From Gammaproteobacteria bacterium (lineage in GTDB: Bacteria > Pseudomonadota > Gammaproteobacteria > Pseudomonadales > Halieaceae): a stretch of 64,000 nucleotides of DNA. Shown here piece by piece: positions 35,977 through 45,387 of the stretch. Position 1 is the first letter of the stretch, and every line of letters starts with the position of its first letter. The translations under genes and the position numbers were made by a program. A model generated the notes under the pieces. It did not search any database. It worked only from the letters and a program-made list of their open reading frames with translations, and was not told the origin of the DNA. Where the stretch lies: positions 62,001-126,000 of the forward strand of contig JANSYN010000001.1 of assembly GCA_024742415.1 (NCBI GenBank), in the 5' to 3' direction.

Positions 35977-36549
35977 ATGATTTCAAGCGCTAAAAAACTC
36001 TGCCTGTTGCTGGTGCTGTCCATGGGCGCCGGTAGTGCCCTTGCCAACAGTTATGCCGATGCTATTCGCTCGTTCAACGATGCCGGTGAAAGTGCCGAGT
36101 ATTTCAAGTCAGCCTATGGCTACGCCGTGTTTCCCAGTATTGGCAAGGCAGGCATGGGCATTGGCGCAGCGCATGGCCAGGGGCGCGTCTTTGTCGGTAC
36201 CCGGCACGTGGGTAACTCCTCCATGACGCAGTTGACTATGGGCATTCAGCTTGGTGGACAGGTGTACAGCCAGATCATCTTTTTTGAGCATGAGCAGGCA
36301 TTCAAGGATTTCACCACTGGCAATTTTGAGTTCAGTGCGCAGGCAACGGCAGTGGCAATCACTGCCGGCGCCTCGGCCGAGGCCAATACCGGTGGCGGTG
36401 TCGCAGCGGGCGTGAGTGGCGGGCGCAATGACGCCAGGACGGTGCATGCGGGTTACCGCAAAGGCATGGCCGTGTTCACTATTGCCAAGGGCGGACTCAT
36501 GTTTGAAGCAGCACTCGGCGGCCAGAAGTTCACTTATCAGCCGTTGTAG
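35977..36549 (+). CDS. SYLF (Ysc84-like) domain protein, exported
   Basis: Protein of 190 residues with a signal peptide (LCLLLVLSMGAGSALA, cleavage after about residue 24). The rest is a SYLF domain: YGYAVFPSIGKAGMGIGAAHG, GGQVYSQIIFF, then a Gly/Ala-rich middle and KGGLMFEAALGGQKFTY. Bacterial SYLF proteins are periplasmic lipid-binding proteins; eukaryotic Ysc84 binds lipid and actin. The substrate here is unknown. The last 20 nt overlap the convergent lutC gene. Confidence 0.88.
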   Translation: MISSAKKLCLLLVLSMGAGSALANSYADAIRSFNDAGESAEYFKSAYGYAVFPSIGKAGMGIGAAHGQGRVFVGTRHVGNSSMTQLTMGIQLGGQVYSQIIFFEHEQAFKDFTTGNFEFSAQATAVAITAGASAEANTGGGVAAGVSGGRNDARTVHAGYRKGMAVFTIAKGGLMFEAALGGQKFTYQPL

Positions 36550-37231
36550 CAAGCGCGTTGGCCAGTGCGTCCTTTGGTAGTTTGCCGATCACTATGACAT
36601 GCCAGGCCCTGGGGCCATGAGCGCCGCATACAAGCTGTCCCTCGATATCAGCGGTGCTTGATGGGCCTGCGACAAAATTAATCCCACGCGGACGACCAAT
36701 GCGTTCCATATCAGCCTGGATGCGTGGCCAGGCGTCTTCGCTGGTTGCTACGATATCGGCGCTGTCCACCAGCGTAATGTGATGCTCAGCCAGCAGATTG
36801 TTGGCCGATGGATTGCCCTTGCCCGTCCAGCTGACGGTGGCTCCCAGTTCGGCGACGCCGAGTCTGGCAAAACCCACGGTTAATGGTTCGCCCACTTCCA
36901 CGGTGCCAAAGCGCGGTAGCAGCCCTGCGTCCCGCCACGGCATGGCTGCGAGCCTCGGGTCATTGCCTGCGACAAATCGCTGTGTGCGATAGTGGGTGTA
37001 GAGGTAGCGGCCGATGGCCTTGACCGCAGCGCTGCGGTCCTGCGCGTGATCCACGGTGCCGCGGTTGCTCAGCACATTGGTGAGAAATGCCTGCTCTGTG
37101 TTCTCGCAAGGCAGGGGCGGATAGGGGGCATGACCGAGCGCCCAGCTTTCACGCAGGATGTCGTTGGCCGTGGCCTCGGCGCTGGCTGTTTGCAGCCGCG
37201 CGAAAATCGCACTGCGTGCCTCAGTGCTCAT
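36530..37231 (-). CDS. lutC: LutC-type lactate utilisation protein (LUD domain)
   Basis: LUD-domain protein of 233 residues from ATG 37231. TVEVGEPLTVGFARLGVAELG and ADIVATSEDAWPRI are family-like blocks, and FVAGPSSTADIEGQLVCGAHGP near the C-terminus is diagnostic. It acts with LutA and LutB in oxidising L-lactate to pyruvate. The start overlaps the lutB stop by 11 nt, as expected for one transcript. The 3' end overlaps the SYLF gene. Confidence 0.92.
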   Translation of the reverse strand: MSTEARSAIFARLQTASAEATANDILRESWALGHAPYPPLPCENTEQAFLTNVLSNRGTVDHAQDRSAAVKAIGRYLYTHYRTQRFVAGNDPRLAAMPWRDAGLLPRFGTVEVGEPLTVGFARLGVAELGATVSWTGKGNPSANNLLAEHHITLVDSADIVATSEDAWPRIQADMERIGRPRGINFVAGPSSTADIEGQLVCGAHGPRAWHVIVIGKLPKDALANALATTADK

Positions 37232-38654
37232 GGCGCTGTCGCTCACGGCGCTGCTTGTCGTGCAACTGTTGCATAAATGTTGCCGCCTGTGGCGCTGGAA
37301 AATCACGCTGGCTGCTCCAGCCGCCGGCAAAGGGCAGGTGGCGCAGGTAACCTTTGCGCCGCCCCAGTAGTCGCAGGAGTTTGACCGCGATACCGCTGAG
37401 GCTATGGTACAAGCGCGGTCGTTGTGCAAGCCAGGCGTGGGCGGCAATGCCAAAGCGCCAGCGCGCCGGTGTCAGTTTCTCGGTGTACTCGCGGGCGCGC
37501 AGGTCGCGCAGCATGGCGGGAAGCGGGATGTCTGCCGGGCAAACTTCTTCACAGCGTCCGCAGGCGGTGCAGGCGTTGGGTAATGCAGCGCTTTGTTCCA
37601 GCGAGGTTAGCAGGGGCGTCAGTACCGAGCCCATGGGCCCCTGATAGACCCAGCCATAGGCGTGGCCGCCAACGCTTTGATAGATGGGGCAGTGATTGAG
37701 ACAGGCGCCGCAGCGCAGGCATTCGAGTATGCCGCGATACTCGCTATCAAGAATGTCACTGCGTTCGTTGTCCAGCAGAACAATGTGGACCTCGACCGGG
37801 CCGTCCTGGTCCTGCGCCCGGCGCGGGCCGGAATAGAAGCTCGTATAACAGGTTTGCGGCTGGCCGGTAGCGGAGCGCACCAACAGGCGCAACATGGCGG
37901 TGGCGTCTTCTGCGCGCGGTAGCACCCGGTCAATCGTGGTGCAGATCACCAGCACAGGGGGCAGGTTGGCGCACAGGTCGCCGTTGCCCTCGTTGGTGAC
38001 GAGCATCGCATAGCCGTTCTCGGCGATGAGTGCGTTTGCACCAATGATGCCGACCTCCGCCTGCAAAAAATGCGTTCTGAGCACCTCACGCGCTTCGGCG
38101 ACCATGTCGCTTGTGTGCTCGAGCTCGCGCTCGCCCAGCGGGTGAATGTCGAGGAAGAGCTGACGCACGTCATCGGCGGACTTGTGCAGTGCCGGGCCCA
38201 CGATGTGGCTGGGTGTTTCGCCGGCCTGTTGCACGATGTATTCGCCCAGGTCGGTTTCTATGACTTGCAGCCCGGCCTTTTCCAGTTCGGCTGTCAGCCC
38301 GGTTTCCTCGGTGACCATGGACTTGCCCTTGGCAATCCTGCGCGCGCTGTGTTGCTGGCAGATATCCAGCACAGTGCTGTTGAGCTCTTGCGGCGTGCGC
38401 GCAAAATGCACGTGATTGCCGTTGGCCAGGGCCTGCGTTTCAAACTCGGCCAGATAGTGGGCAAGGTGGTTCAGGGTGTGCTGGCGTACGCGCTTGAGAT
38501 GTTTGCGCGTGGGTTCATAGCTGCTGAAACCGTCAATGCTCTGCTGGCGTATGATCGGCGTAAAAGCGGCCATGATATCGCGGCGCTGCGCGGCCGCCGT
38601 ATCGTTCATTGCCGTTGCGGCATTGGCCAGGAACGTGTCGCTTTTTTGCTCCAT
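37221..38654 (-). CDS. lutB: LutB-type iron-sulfur protein
   Basis: Lactate oxidation subunit of 477 residues. The N-terminal LUD domain (ARRIAKGKSMVTEETGL) is followed by two 4Fe-4S sites, CLRCGACLNHCP and CTACGRCEEVCP, and a basic C-terminal tail. It starts at ATG 38654, 3 nt after the lutA stop, and ends inside the lutC start region. The complex replaces flavin-dependent lactate dehydrogenases in many bacteria. Confidence 0.95.
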   Translation of the reverse strand: MEQKSDTFLANAATAMNDTAAAQRRDIMAAFTPIIRQQSIDGFSSYEPTRKHLKRVRQHTLNHLAHYLAEFETQALANGNHVHFARTPQELNSTVLDICQQHSARRIAKGKSMVTEETGLTAELEKAGLQVIETDLGEYIVQQAGETPSHIVGPALHKSADDVRQLFLDIHPLGERELEHTSDMVAEAREVLRTHFLQAEVGIIGANALIAENGYAMLVTNEGNGDLCANLPPVLVICTTIDRVLPRAEDATAMLRLLVRSATGQPQTCYTSFYSGPRRAQDQDGPVEVHIVLLDNERSDILDSEYRGILECLRCGACLNHCPIYQSVGGHAYGWVYQGPMGSVLTPLLTSLEQSAALPNACTACGRCEEVCPADIPLPAMLRDLRAREYTEKLTPARWRFGIAAHAWLAQRPRLYHSLSGIAVKLLRLLGRRKGYLRHLPFAGGWSSQRDFPAPQAATFMQQLHDKQRRERQRHEH

Positions 38655-38657
38655 CGC

Positions 38658-39446
38658 CTAGGTATCCTTGCCAATGGCGGGTGCGCTGAGGTCGCCACTC
38701 AACAGCTCGGCGACATGGCGCACCTCTATGGGCTGGCCGTTGCGGCTGGCGCGTCCGGCCAGGCTCAGCAGGCAGCCCATGTCGCCACCACACAGCAGCT
38801 GTGCCTGGCTGGCCTGCACGTCTTTGAGTTTGTTGTCTGCCATGCGCGCGGAAATCTGCGGCATCTTTGCGCAGAAGGTGCCGCCGAATCCGCAGCACAC
38901 TTCCGGCTGCTGTAACTCCTTCACCGTGATCCCGCACACAGAGTGCAATAGTTCGCGCGGCTGCTTGCGCACGTGCAGCTCGCGCAACCCGGCGCAGCCG
39001 TCATGGTAGGCGACGCTGTCCGTCTTCACTTTGACAACGGGTAAGCGAGCGGGAGCAACGCTATGCAAGAAAGCGTTCAGTTCATAGGTTTTCGCGGCGA
39101 CTGCCAGGGCCCGTTCGCGCCACGGTCCTTCCAGTAATCGGGGATAGTGTTCGCTGATCATGCCCGCGCAGGAACCGGAGGGAACCACAACATAGTCTGC
39201 GGCCTCAAGCTGCTTCAGGGTTTGCCTGGCCAGGGCGCGCGCACCGCGGTAATCGCCGCTATTGTAGGCGGGCTGGCCGCAGCAGGTCTGCTGCCCGGGA
39301 ATCACAACTTCACAGCCCGCACGCTGCAGTAATGACAGGCTGGCAAAGCCGACGGATGGTCGGAAGAGATCCACCAGGCAGGTGATAAACAGGGCAACTG
39401 TGGGGCGCTCGGAAGGCACGCTTTGGTCCGAGGACACATCGTTCAT
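38658..39446 (-). CDS. lutA: LutA-type Fe-S oxidoreductase subunit (CCG domains)
   Basis: Protein of 262 residues with two cysteine-rich CCG domains: ITCLVDLFRPSVG and TCCGQPAYNSGDYRGA in the first, and VCCGFGGTFCAKMPQIS in the second. It is first in the lutABC set. ATG 39446 gives the usual N-terminus and follows a GGAG-poor region, so start confidence is moderate. No lactate permease or GntR-type LutR gene lies beside it, and the promoter should be within 39447-39543. Confidence 0.93.
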   Translation of the reverse strand: MNDVSSDQSVPSERPTVALFITCLVDLFRPSVGFASLSLLQRAGCEVVIPGQQTCCGQPAYNSGDYRGARALARQTLKQLEAADYVVVPSGSCAGMISEHYPRLLEGPWRERALAVAAKTYELNAFLHSVAPARLPVVKVKTDSVAYHDGCAGLRELHVRKQPRELLHSVCGITVKELQQPEVCCGFGGTFCAKMPQISARMADNKLKDVQASQAQLLCGGDMGCLLSLAGRASRNGQPIEVRHVAELLSGDLSAPAIGKDT

Positions 39447-39543
39447 GGAGGCTATGTTCCTGCGCTGAAGTGGATGCCTGACCTGGGGCTGGCAGTGATG
39501 GTCAGGTGCAGTATATCGAATTGCCGGCGACTGTGCCGCCGCA

Positions 39544-42405
39544 TCACGGCAGGCTCGCAAACAGCCAGGGCCAGAGTAAGCACAAAGTGGCTGCCAACAG
39601 GCAGGCCGCAATGGCCAGAACGGCCTGCATCACAGGGGGGCGCGCCTGCAGCAGTTTCACCAGCAGCGTGCCGCGGTCGACTTTGACGGCGCCGCGCGCC
39701 AGCGGCGCTACCGTTTGGTTAACCTGCATAGTATGAAACGCGGGCAGCAGGGCATTGCCGCAGTAAACCACCACATCGTGCAACATCAGGAAGCCGCCGC
39801 GATACTGGATGTCTGCACCGGCGCCCAGCTGGTAGTGCTGTGCATGGTCCACCAGCATGAGTTGATGATGATAGGTGCCGATATGTCCGACCGGGCTGCG
39901 CATGACCAGTAACAACCCGATCAGGGGGCCAGCCAGAACAATCACCAGCGCCAAGAGCTGCGAAGTCGGTGTGCCAAAGCCGATCGCTACCAGGCAGCAG
40001 GCCGCGCCCAGCAGGCAGCCGCTGATAAGCCGGCGGCGCAGCGCCAGCGTGCGTCGCGGTGCAATCTCGATCCACTCAAGATCATCGGCAATCTCATCCA
40101 CCGGCGCCGCGCCACGCTCTTTGCCAGACTTGTACACCAGCGAGCGCAGGCGATTGATGTAGCGCATCCACAGTCCCCACAGCAGCAATAACACGGCGAC
40201 CAGCCCGGCGCCGTTGAGTGCGATGTGTTGTAGCCTTTGCCGCTGTTTGTGGTCGGCGCGCAGCTGCTGCAGCAGCGTGGATTCAAATTTGGCCTCGGGC
40301 TGGCCGACGGTGTTGAAGCGCGCCAGTGATTGCGCATTGCTGCCCTGAACAAGCAGCTTCTCGCCCCAGCGTGATAGCGTCACCGGTAATCGGTCGGGAG
40401 CCGCTGGCAGCGCGCCCAGCGTTGCCCAGGACTCGTCGAAGCGGAATACACCAGCGTTACCCGTGGCCTGTTGATACAGAACCACCCACCATTGCTCGCG
40501 GTGAAACAGGAAGTCGCCGCTGCGGTCCAGGCCGGCCTCTACCGCCGGTGCCGGCAATAGCAGGGCCTCGTCCAGTTGTTCGCCGAACGCATTGCTGTCG
40601 TAGCGCAGAACCCGGATGGCAGGCCCGACATTGCTGTTGACGAATAACAATCCGCTGTGCAGTGCGAGCGCCGGCAGCGCGGGTAAGGGCACCGCTGCCT
40701 GGGCCAGCAGGTTGCCCTGGCGATCAAACTGCAGCAGTTGGTCATTCCCGGCGTCGGCGATAAACACGCTACCGTCCAATGGGTGCAACTGGTAGTTATC
40801 GACACGGGAACCCTGTGGCAGCGTGACCGCCACCTGGCAAGCCCCTTGCGCCAGATCGCAGCGCAAAAGCTGGCTTGCGGCGGCATCAGCAGCAAGCGAG
40901 CCGACGGCATAAAGCTGGTCATCGGCAGAGAAGCGCAGTGGCGGTGACAGCGCAGCAACGCCAAGCGATTCCAGTGCGATGGCTGTAGCGGCAACCCCCG
41001 CGCGGTCATGTTTGAGCAGGTTTTTTCCCGCCAACAGGTACAAATTACCCGCGCTGTCGGTGGCCGTTGCCTGAATGCCGACGAACGGTTGCGCCGCCGG
41101 TAGTTGCCAACGCACGATGCCCAGGAGCAACAGCCCGGCGCAGCCCAGGACTGCAATCTGCAGGCCGGTTCGGGCTGCACGGCGCGCACGCTGGGCTCTC
41201 TCCCGAATCGCCGCGGTAACTCTAAACGCATTGAGGGTGTAAAAATTGGGTTCATTGGGTTTGCGTCTGCGTGGCGCAGCGCCTTTTGATCCAGAGCCCC
41301 AGGTGCTGTCTTTAAGGGGTACGCCCAGGCGGCTTTTTACCCTGGCCTGTACCGGCTTGATGGCCGCGCCGCGCGTCAGTTCAGCGGCGCCGCGTTCTAT
41401 GGCGCCTTCTTCCAGCCCCGCACGCTCTTGCTGTTCTGCAGCACTGCGCCTGGCCTGTTCAATATCGCGCAAGATGCGCTGCCGCGCCGCCTCTTCAGCG
41501 GCTTGTTGTCGGGCGGCTTCCTCTTCTGCGCGTCGTGCTGCCAGGAGGCGTTGTGCTTGCTGCTCGGCGATGTGTTGCTGTTCCAATGCCGCTGCTGCCT
41601 CGCGTTCTGCCTGAGCCTGGCGCGCCTGTTGCTCGGCTTCCAGGGCGGCTTTTTGTGCCGCTTTTTGCTGTTCGCGTTGTGCTCTTCGTGCCTGTTGCTG
41701 CGCTTTTGCGGACGCCTTGCTGCGCTCTCGTTCGGCTTTGCGCTGCGCAGCTGCCGCTGCCTTGCGTTGTGCGGCGTCCTTGCGTGCACTGCGTTGTTGC
41801 ATGGCCCTGGCCTTCTTTTCCCGGGCAGCGCGTTGCTTTGTCGCTCGCTGTTCCTGCTGACCTTGTGCCTGGTCGTTGGTTTCTGCGGCTTTGTTTTGTG
41901 CCAGCTGCAACTCCAGTTGACGATCCGCGGCGTCTGCGCTGTGTTCAGCGTTTTCGATGCCCTGAGTGTTGCCAGCGAGTGGCGCCGCTGCGCGTCTGGT
42001 TTTATTCCTGGCGTTTTTTTTGCGCGCTGGCTTTGCAGTTGGCGCGGGCTGTGTCGCCTCGGCTGTGCTGTCGCTGACAGGCAGGAGAGTTTCGCCGGAC
42101 TGCACCGGCGCTGGCGCGGCGCTGGTTTTTGCGCGGTGACGCCGCGCCGTTTCTTCCCAGGCCAATTCCTCCGGCGTTACCTTGACCAGTTCGGCGACGA
42201 TGCCCAGGCGTCGCATCTCCTGGTAGCACTGGGCGGCTTCCTTGCGCTCGAGGTTGCGGCGCAGAATGATCGGCTCACCGCTGAAAAAGCGTTCCAGGCG
42301 CTCTGGGTCGGCGATCTGGAAAGCCTCTGCGAAGCGCTGCCTGACTTCCCGGGGTTGTTCGCCCGAGAGAATTTCGCCGCTAAACGTGAGATTGAATCGG
42401 TTCAA
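39544..42405 (-). CDS. Large multidomain membrane protein: coiled coil plus propeller-like domain
   Basis: A 953-residue protein without a known name. Residues 1-78 form a small charged domain (FSGEPIILRRNLERKEAA, then GIVAELVKV). Residues 155-335 are an Ala/Gln/Arg/Glu-rich long coiled coil. A membrane segment lies at 415-433. Residues 440-700 have repeated strands of NHL/propeller type, such as VFIADAGNDQLLQFDRQGN. More membrane segments are at 729-747, 793-810, 817-834 and 925-950. The coil is probably cytoplasmic and the propeller periplasmic. Start is TTG 42405 after GAGGAG, overlapping the stop of the preceding gene as TTGA. Confidence 0.7.
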   Translation of the reverse strand: MNRFNLTFSGEILSGEQPREVRQRFAEAFQIADPERLERFFSGEPIILRRNLERKEAAQCYQEMRRLGIVAELVKVTPEELAWEETARRHRAKTSAAPAPVQSGETLLPVSDSTAEATQPAPTAKPARKKNARNKTRRAAAPLAGNTQGIENAEHSADAADRQLELQLAQNKAAETNDQAQGQQEQRATKQRAAREKKARAMQQRSARKDAAQRKAAAAAQRKAERERSKASAKAQQQARRAQREQQKAAQKAALEAEQQARQAQAEREAAAALEQQHIAEQQAQRLLAARRAEEEAARQQAAEEAARQRILRDIEQARRSAAEQQERAGLEEGAIERGAAELTRGAAIKPVQARVKSRLGVPLKDSTWGSGSKGAAPRRRKPNEPNFYTLNAFRVTAAIRERAQRARRAARTGLQIAVLGCAGLLLLGIVRWQLPAAQPFVGIQATATDSAGNLYLLAGKNLLKHDRAGVAATAIALESLGVAALSPPLRFSADDQLYAVGSLAADAAASQLLRCDLAQGACQVAVTLPQGSRVDNYQLHPLDGSVFIADAGNDQLLQFDRQGNLLAQAAVPLPALPALALHSGLLFVNSNVGPAIRVLRYDSNAFGEQLDEALLLPAPAVEAGLDRSGDFLFHREQWWVVLYQQATGNAGVFRFDESWATLGALPAAPDRLPVTLSRWGEKLLVQGSNAQSLARFNTVGQPEAKFESTLLQQLRADHKQRQRLQHIALNGAGLVAVLLLLWGLWMRYINRLRSLVYKSGKERGAAPVDEIADDLEWIEIAPRRTLALRRRLISGCLLGAACCLVAIGFGTPTSQLLALVIVLAGPLIGLLLVMRSPVGHIGTYHHQLMLVDHAQHYQLGAGADIQYRGGFLMLHDVVVYCGNALLPAFHTMQVNQTVAPLARGAVKVDRGTLLVKLLQARPPVMQAVLAIAACLLAATLCLLWPWLFASLP

Positions 42406-43634
42406 TCAGCTCCTCGCACCGGTGTAAAAGTGATCCCCGCATTGGCCTGCAGGCGGTCGAGATAGTGTTGGCCCAGGGCGGAGGCGGGTGTCCAGAACCC
42501 GCCCTCGGTGAGCGCAGGGTCCCTGGCCAGGCAGAGCGCAGCCTCGGCCAGCATTTTGGAAGTGGAGCCGTAGCCTGGGTCCATGTCTCCGGTAACCCGA
42601 ATGCGCATATCCTTGCTGCGGTCTTGGGGGTGCGCACCGTGGAAGAAAACTTCGTACCCGCCCGATTCGCGTACTTCCCGACTGGGCCCCTCACCGGGTT
42701 TGGGTAACACGCGCTGGGCGAGTTTCCGGGTTGGCCCCAGAGCAAGCGCCAGCATGCCCGCGCCGGAGGCGGCACTGAGCAGCAGGGCCTGGGTGCGCGA
42801 TTTGTTCAGTATGGCCTCGTCATAACGAAAGTCTGCGCCCCAGGGCAGGCCCAGCAGGGCATTGCTGCGGCGCACGACGCGCGTGTTGATCGCAGCCATT
42901 ATGAAGGGCGAAGTCCACTGCTGGAAATCCTCATCAAACACCGCGCCCGTCTGGTCGGCGCCATCGTTGCCCGGGGCTATGCCCGGTGGATAGAGCACAT
43001 ATGGATTGGCAACCTGTTCGCGGATGGAGGGATCCTGGCGTGCCTCTTCCATCATGTTAAAGATGCTCGCGATGGTGCCGCCACTGGCACCGCCGCGGCT
43101 GCTGCCGACGCGGCCTTTCACCCGGGTGGCGTACACGCCGTGCTCGGCGTGCAGCAGTTGCTGCAGGTGCCATACGCCCATGTCGAAGGGCACCGAGTCA
43201 AATCCGCAGGTATGCACGATGCGCGCACCGCTGTCGACGGCCATCTGCTGGTACTGGGGGATAACACGCGCCATCCACTGTACTTCGCCGGTAAGGTCAC
43301 AGTAGTCCGTGCCCGCGGCGGCGCAGGCGGCTACCAGCGCGGTGCCATATTTGGCGTAGGGGCCAACCGTGGTGCAGATCACGCGGGTGCGCTCGGCCAT
43401 GGCCTTGAGGCTGGTTGCGTCCGCGCTGTCGGCCAGCACAAGCGGTAGTCGGTCACGCTGGCCTTGTGCCAGGTAGGCGTGCAGCACCTCGTCGAGTTTC
43501 TCCCGGCTGCGACCGGCTACCGCCCAGCGCAGTTCACCGTCCACGCCGTAGGTGTTGACCAGATACTCAACCACCAGGCGGCCGGTAAAACCGGTAGCGC
43601 CCCATACGATCACATCAAATTCACGATTGTCCAA
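42402..43634 (-). CDS. Trans-acting enoyl reductase-like / saccharopine dehydrogenase-fold protein
   Basis: A 410-residue NAD(P)-binding protein of the saccharopine dehydrogenase-like group that includes mycobacterial trans-acting enoyl reductase. The Rossmann start is VIVWGATGFTGRLVVEYL; WAVAGRSREKLDEV and YCDLTGEVQWM follow, the latter typical for the group. Residues 180-215 hold the Gly/Ser-rich SSRGGASGGTIAS. Start is TTG 43634 after a strong GAGGAGG. The stop is used in a TTGA overlap with the 953-residue protein, so the two are likely made together. The substrate is unknown; a lipid intermediate is plausible. Confidence 0.85.
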   Translation of the reverse strand: MDNREFDVIVWGATGFTGRLVVEYLVNTYGVDGELRWAVAGRSREKLDEVLHAYLAQGQRDRLPLVLADSADATSLKAMAERTRVICTTVGPYAKYGTALVAACAAAGTDYCDLTGEVQWMARVIPQYQQMAVDSGARIVHTCGFDSVPFDMGVWHLQQLLHAEHGVYATRVKGRVGSSRGGASGGTIASIFNMMEEARQDPSIREQVANPYVLYPPGIAPGNDGADQTGAVFDEDFQQWTSPFIMAAINTRVVRRSNALLGLPWGADFRYDEAILNKSRTQALLLSAASGAGMLALALGPTRKLAQRVLPKPGEGPSREVRESGGYEVFFHGAHPQDRSKDMRIRVTGDMDPGYGSTSKMLAEAALCLARDPALTEGGFWTPASALGQHYLDRLQANAGITFTPVRGAD

Positions 43635-43696
43635 GCTGCCTCCTCATATGCCGCAAGCTGATGCCCGCGGGCTCCTCACGGCCCTGTGACGCGCAA

Positions 43697-45253
43697 TCAG
43701 TGCACGCCGTGCATCATCTTCTTCAAGCGTGGTGATAGCAACAACAAGAGCAAGCCGACAACCACTCCGGTGATCATCAGGCTGTTAAACAACTGTGTAT
43801 AACTGGCCAGAGCGGCCCCGATGTCGGCCACGCTGCCATCAACGGTTTCGACCGCGGCCAGTTTGGCCAGCTGCACCGCGACAAACTCCGAGTAGGCGGT
43901 AGCCAGAAACCACGAACCCATCATCACGCCAACAACGCCGGGCACGGCGAGTTTGGTGACGGCTGACAGTCCCACAGGAGACAGGCACAACTCGCCGGTG
44001 GTATGCAGCAAGTAGGCAAGCATCAGCCAGTATCCCGCGACGAGGCCGGCACTATCGGGCATGGCGGCGCCCACGACCAACGCACCAAAGCCCAGGCCGG
44101 CCTGGGCAATACCCAGTGCGAACTTGACCGGGGTGCTGGGCTCCAGTCCGCGCCGCGCCAGGGCTGTCCACAGCCAGGCAAACAGTGGCGCGAAGAGAAA
44201 AATAAACATAGGGTTGAGGAAGCCCAGCTGGGAGGCGTTCAGGGTAAAGCCGAGAATGTTGCGGTCGGAAACGCGATCGGCAAACAGCGTCATTGAAGCT
44301 CCGGCCTGTTCAAACAGCGCCCAGAACACCACCGTGGACAGCGTCAGCACCATCAGCACGATCATACGGCTGCGTTCCACCGGCGTGCAGCGAGCGGTGA
44401 TAAACCAGCTCAGCCAGAGCAGCACAGCCAGTGCCATGGTGTTCAAGGCTATCCCAACCGCGGCGTGGAACTGCAGCATTTGCCAGACCACGACAACAGC
44501 GAGGCACGAGCCCAGGTAGATTGTCCATTCCCGGCTGACTCCCAGTGCAGATCTTTCGCGCAGCACGGCCGGATCCTTAGGCTCGGCAATACCGTGCAGG
44601 TGCTTTTGCCCCCAGATGAACGTGACCAGCCCCAAAACCATGCCGATGCCGGCAGCGCCAAAGCCATAGCGCCAGCCCCAGGTCTCGCCCAGGTAGCCGC
44701 AAAGCAGCATCGCTGCAAAGGCGCCCAGGTTGATGCCCATGTAGAAAATGGTGAAGCCGCTGTCGCGGCGCGGGTCGTCAGGGCTGTAGAGTCTGCCGAC
44801 AATGGTTGAGATATTGGGCTTGAGAAACCCCACGCCGATAACGATCAAAGCCAGCGAAAAATAAAAAACTTGCAGTGCGCTGTCATCGCGCACGATCGAT
44901 TCGCCCTCATAGCGGGCCTGTTCACCTTCCGCGGCCATGCCCAGGTGGCCCAGTGTGAGGAGGATGCCGCCGAATATCACCGCCTTGCGCATGCCGAGGT
45001 AGCGATCCGCGAGCATCCCGCCCAGTACGGGCATGGCGTATACAAGCGCCGCGTAACTGCCCAAAACCTCAAGACCACCGGTATCGCTGAACAGGTGGTA
45101 CTTTGTCAGGTACAACAGCAGCAGGGCTTTCATGCCGTAAAATGAAAAACGCTCCCACAGCTCTGTGGCAAAGCAGATATACAAGCCGCGCGGATGGCCA
45201 AACAAGCCACCGCTGGAGACTGCATCGACCGCTGGGCTGGCTGGACTGGACAT
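43697..45253 (-). CDS. POT family proton-dependent peptide transporter
   Basis: Major facilitator protein of 518 residues with about fourteen hydrophobic segments, of the DtpA/POT type that takes up di- and tripeptides with protons. ELWERFSFYGMKALLLLY is the E-x-x-E-R-F-like start of the family, and FLKPNISTIVGRLY and FTIFYMGINLGAF match PTR2 signatures. Start ATG 45253 avoids a 23-residue extension with no family match; ATG 45289 is also in frame. It stands alone on its strand. Confidence 0.92.
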   Translation of the reverse strand: MSSPASPAVDAVSSGGLFGHPRGLYICFATELWERFSFYGMKALLLLYLTKYHLFSDTGGLEVLGSYAALVYAMPVLGGMLADRYLGMRKAVIFGGILLTLGHLGMAAEGEQARYEGESIVRDDSALQVFYFSLALIVIGVGFLKPNISTIVGRLYSPDDPRRDSGFTIFYMGINLGAFAAMLLCGYLGETWGWRYGFGAAGIGMVLGLVTFIWGQKHLHGIAEPKDPAVLRERSALGVSREWTIYLGSCLAVVVVWQMLQFHAAVGIALNTMALAVLLWLSWFITARCTPVERSRMIVLMVLTLSTVVFWALFEQAGASMTLFADRVSDRNILGFTLNASQLGFLNPMFIFLFAPLFAWLWTALARRGLEPSTPVKFALGIAQAGLGFGALVVGAAMPDSAGLVAGYWLMLAYLLHTTGELCLSPVGLSAVTKLAVPGVVGVMMGSWFLATAYSEFVAVQLAKLAAVETVDGSVADIGAALASYTQLFNSLMITGVVVGLLLLLLSPRLKKMMHGVH

Positions 45254-45387
45254 CGTTGTTATTCTCTGGCGTTGCTGGTTGCGCTTCATTATAGAGGCGA
45301 AACACGCCTGGCGGGAGTGCATAGCCAGTTAACAGCCGTTGATTTATGCTTGTCCGTTCAACGGCCATCATGCGAGAGGCGTGTAAA

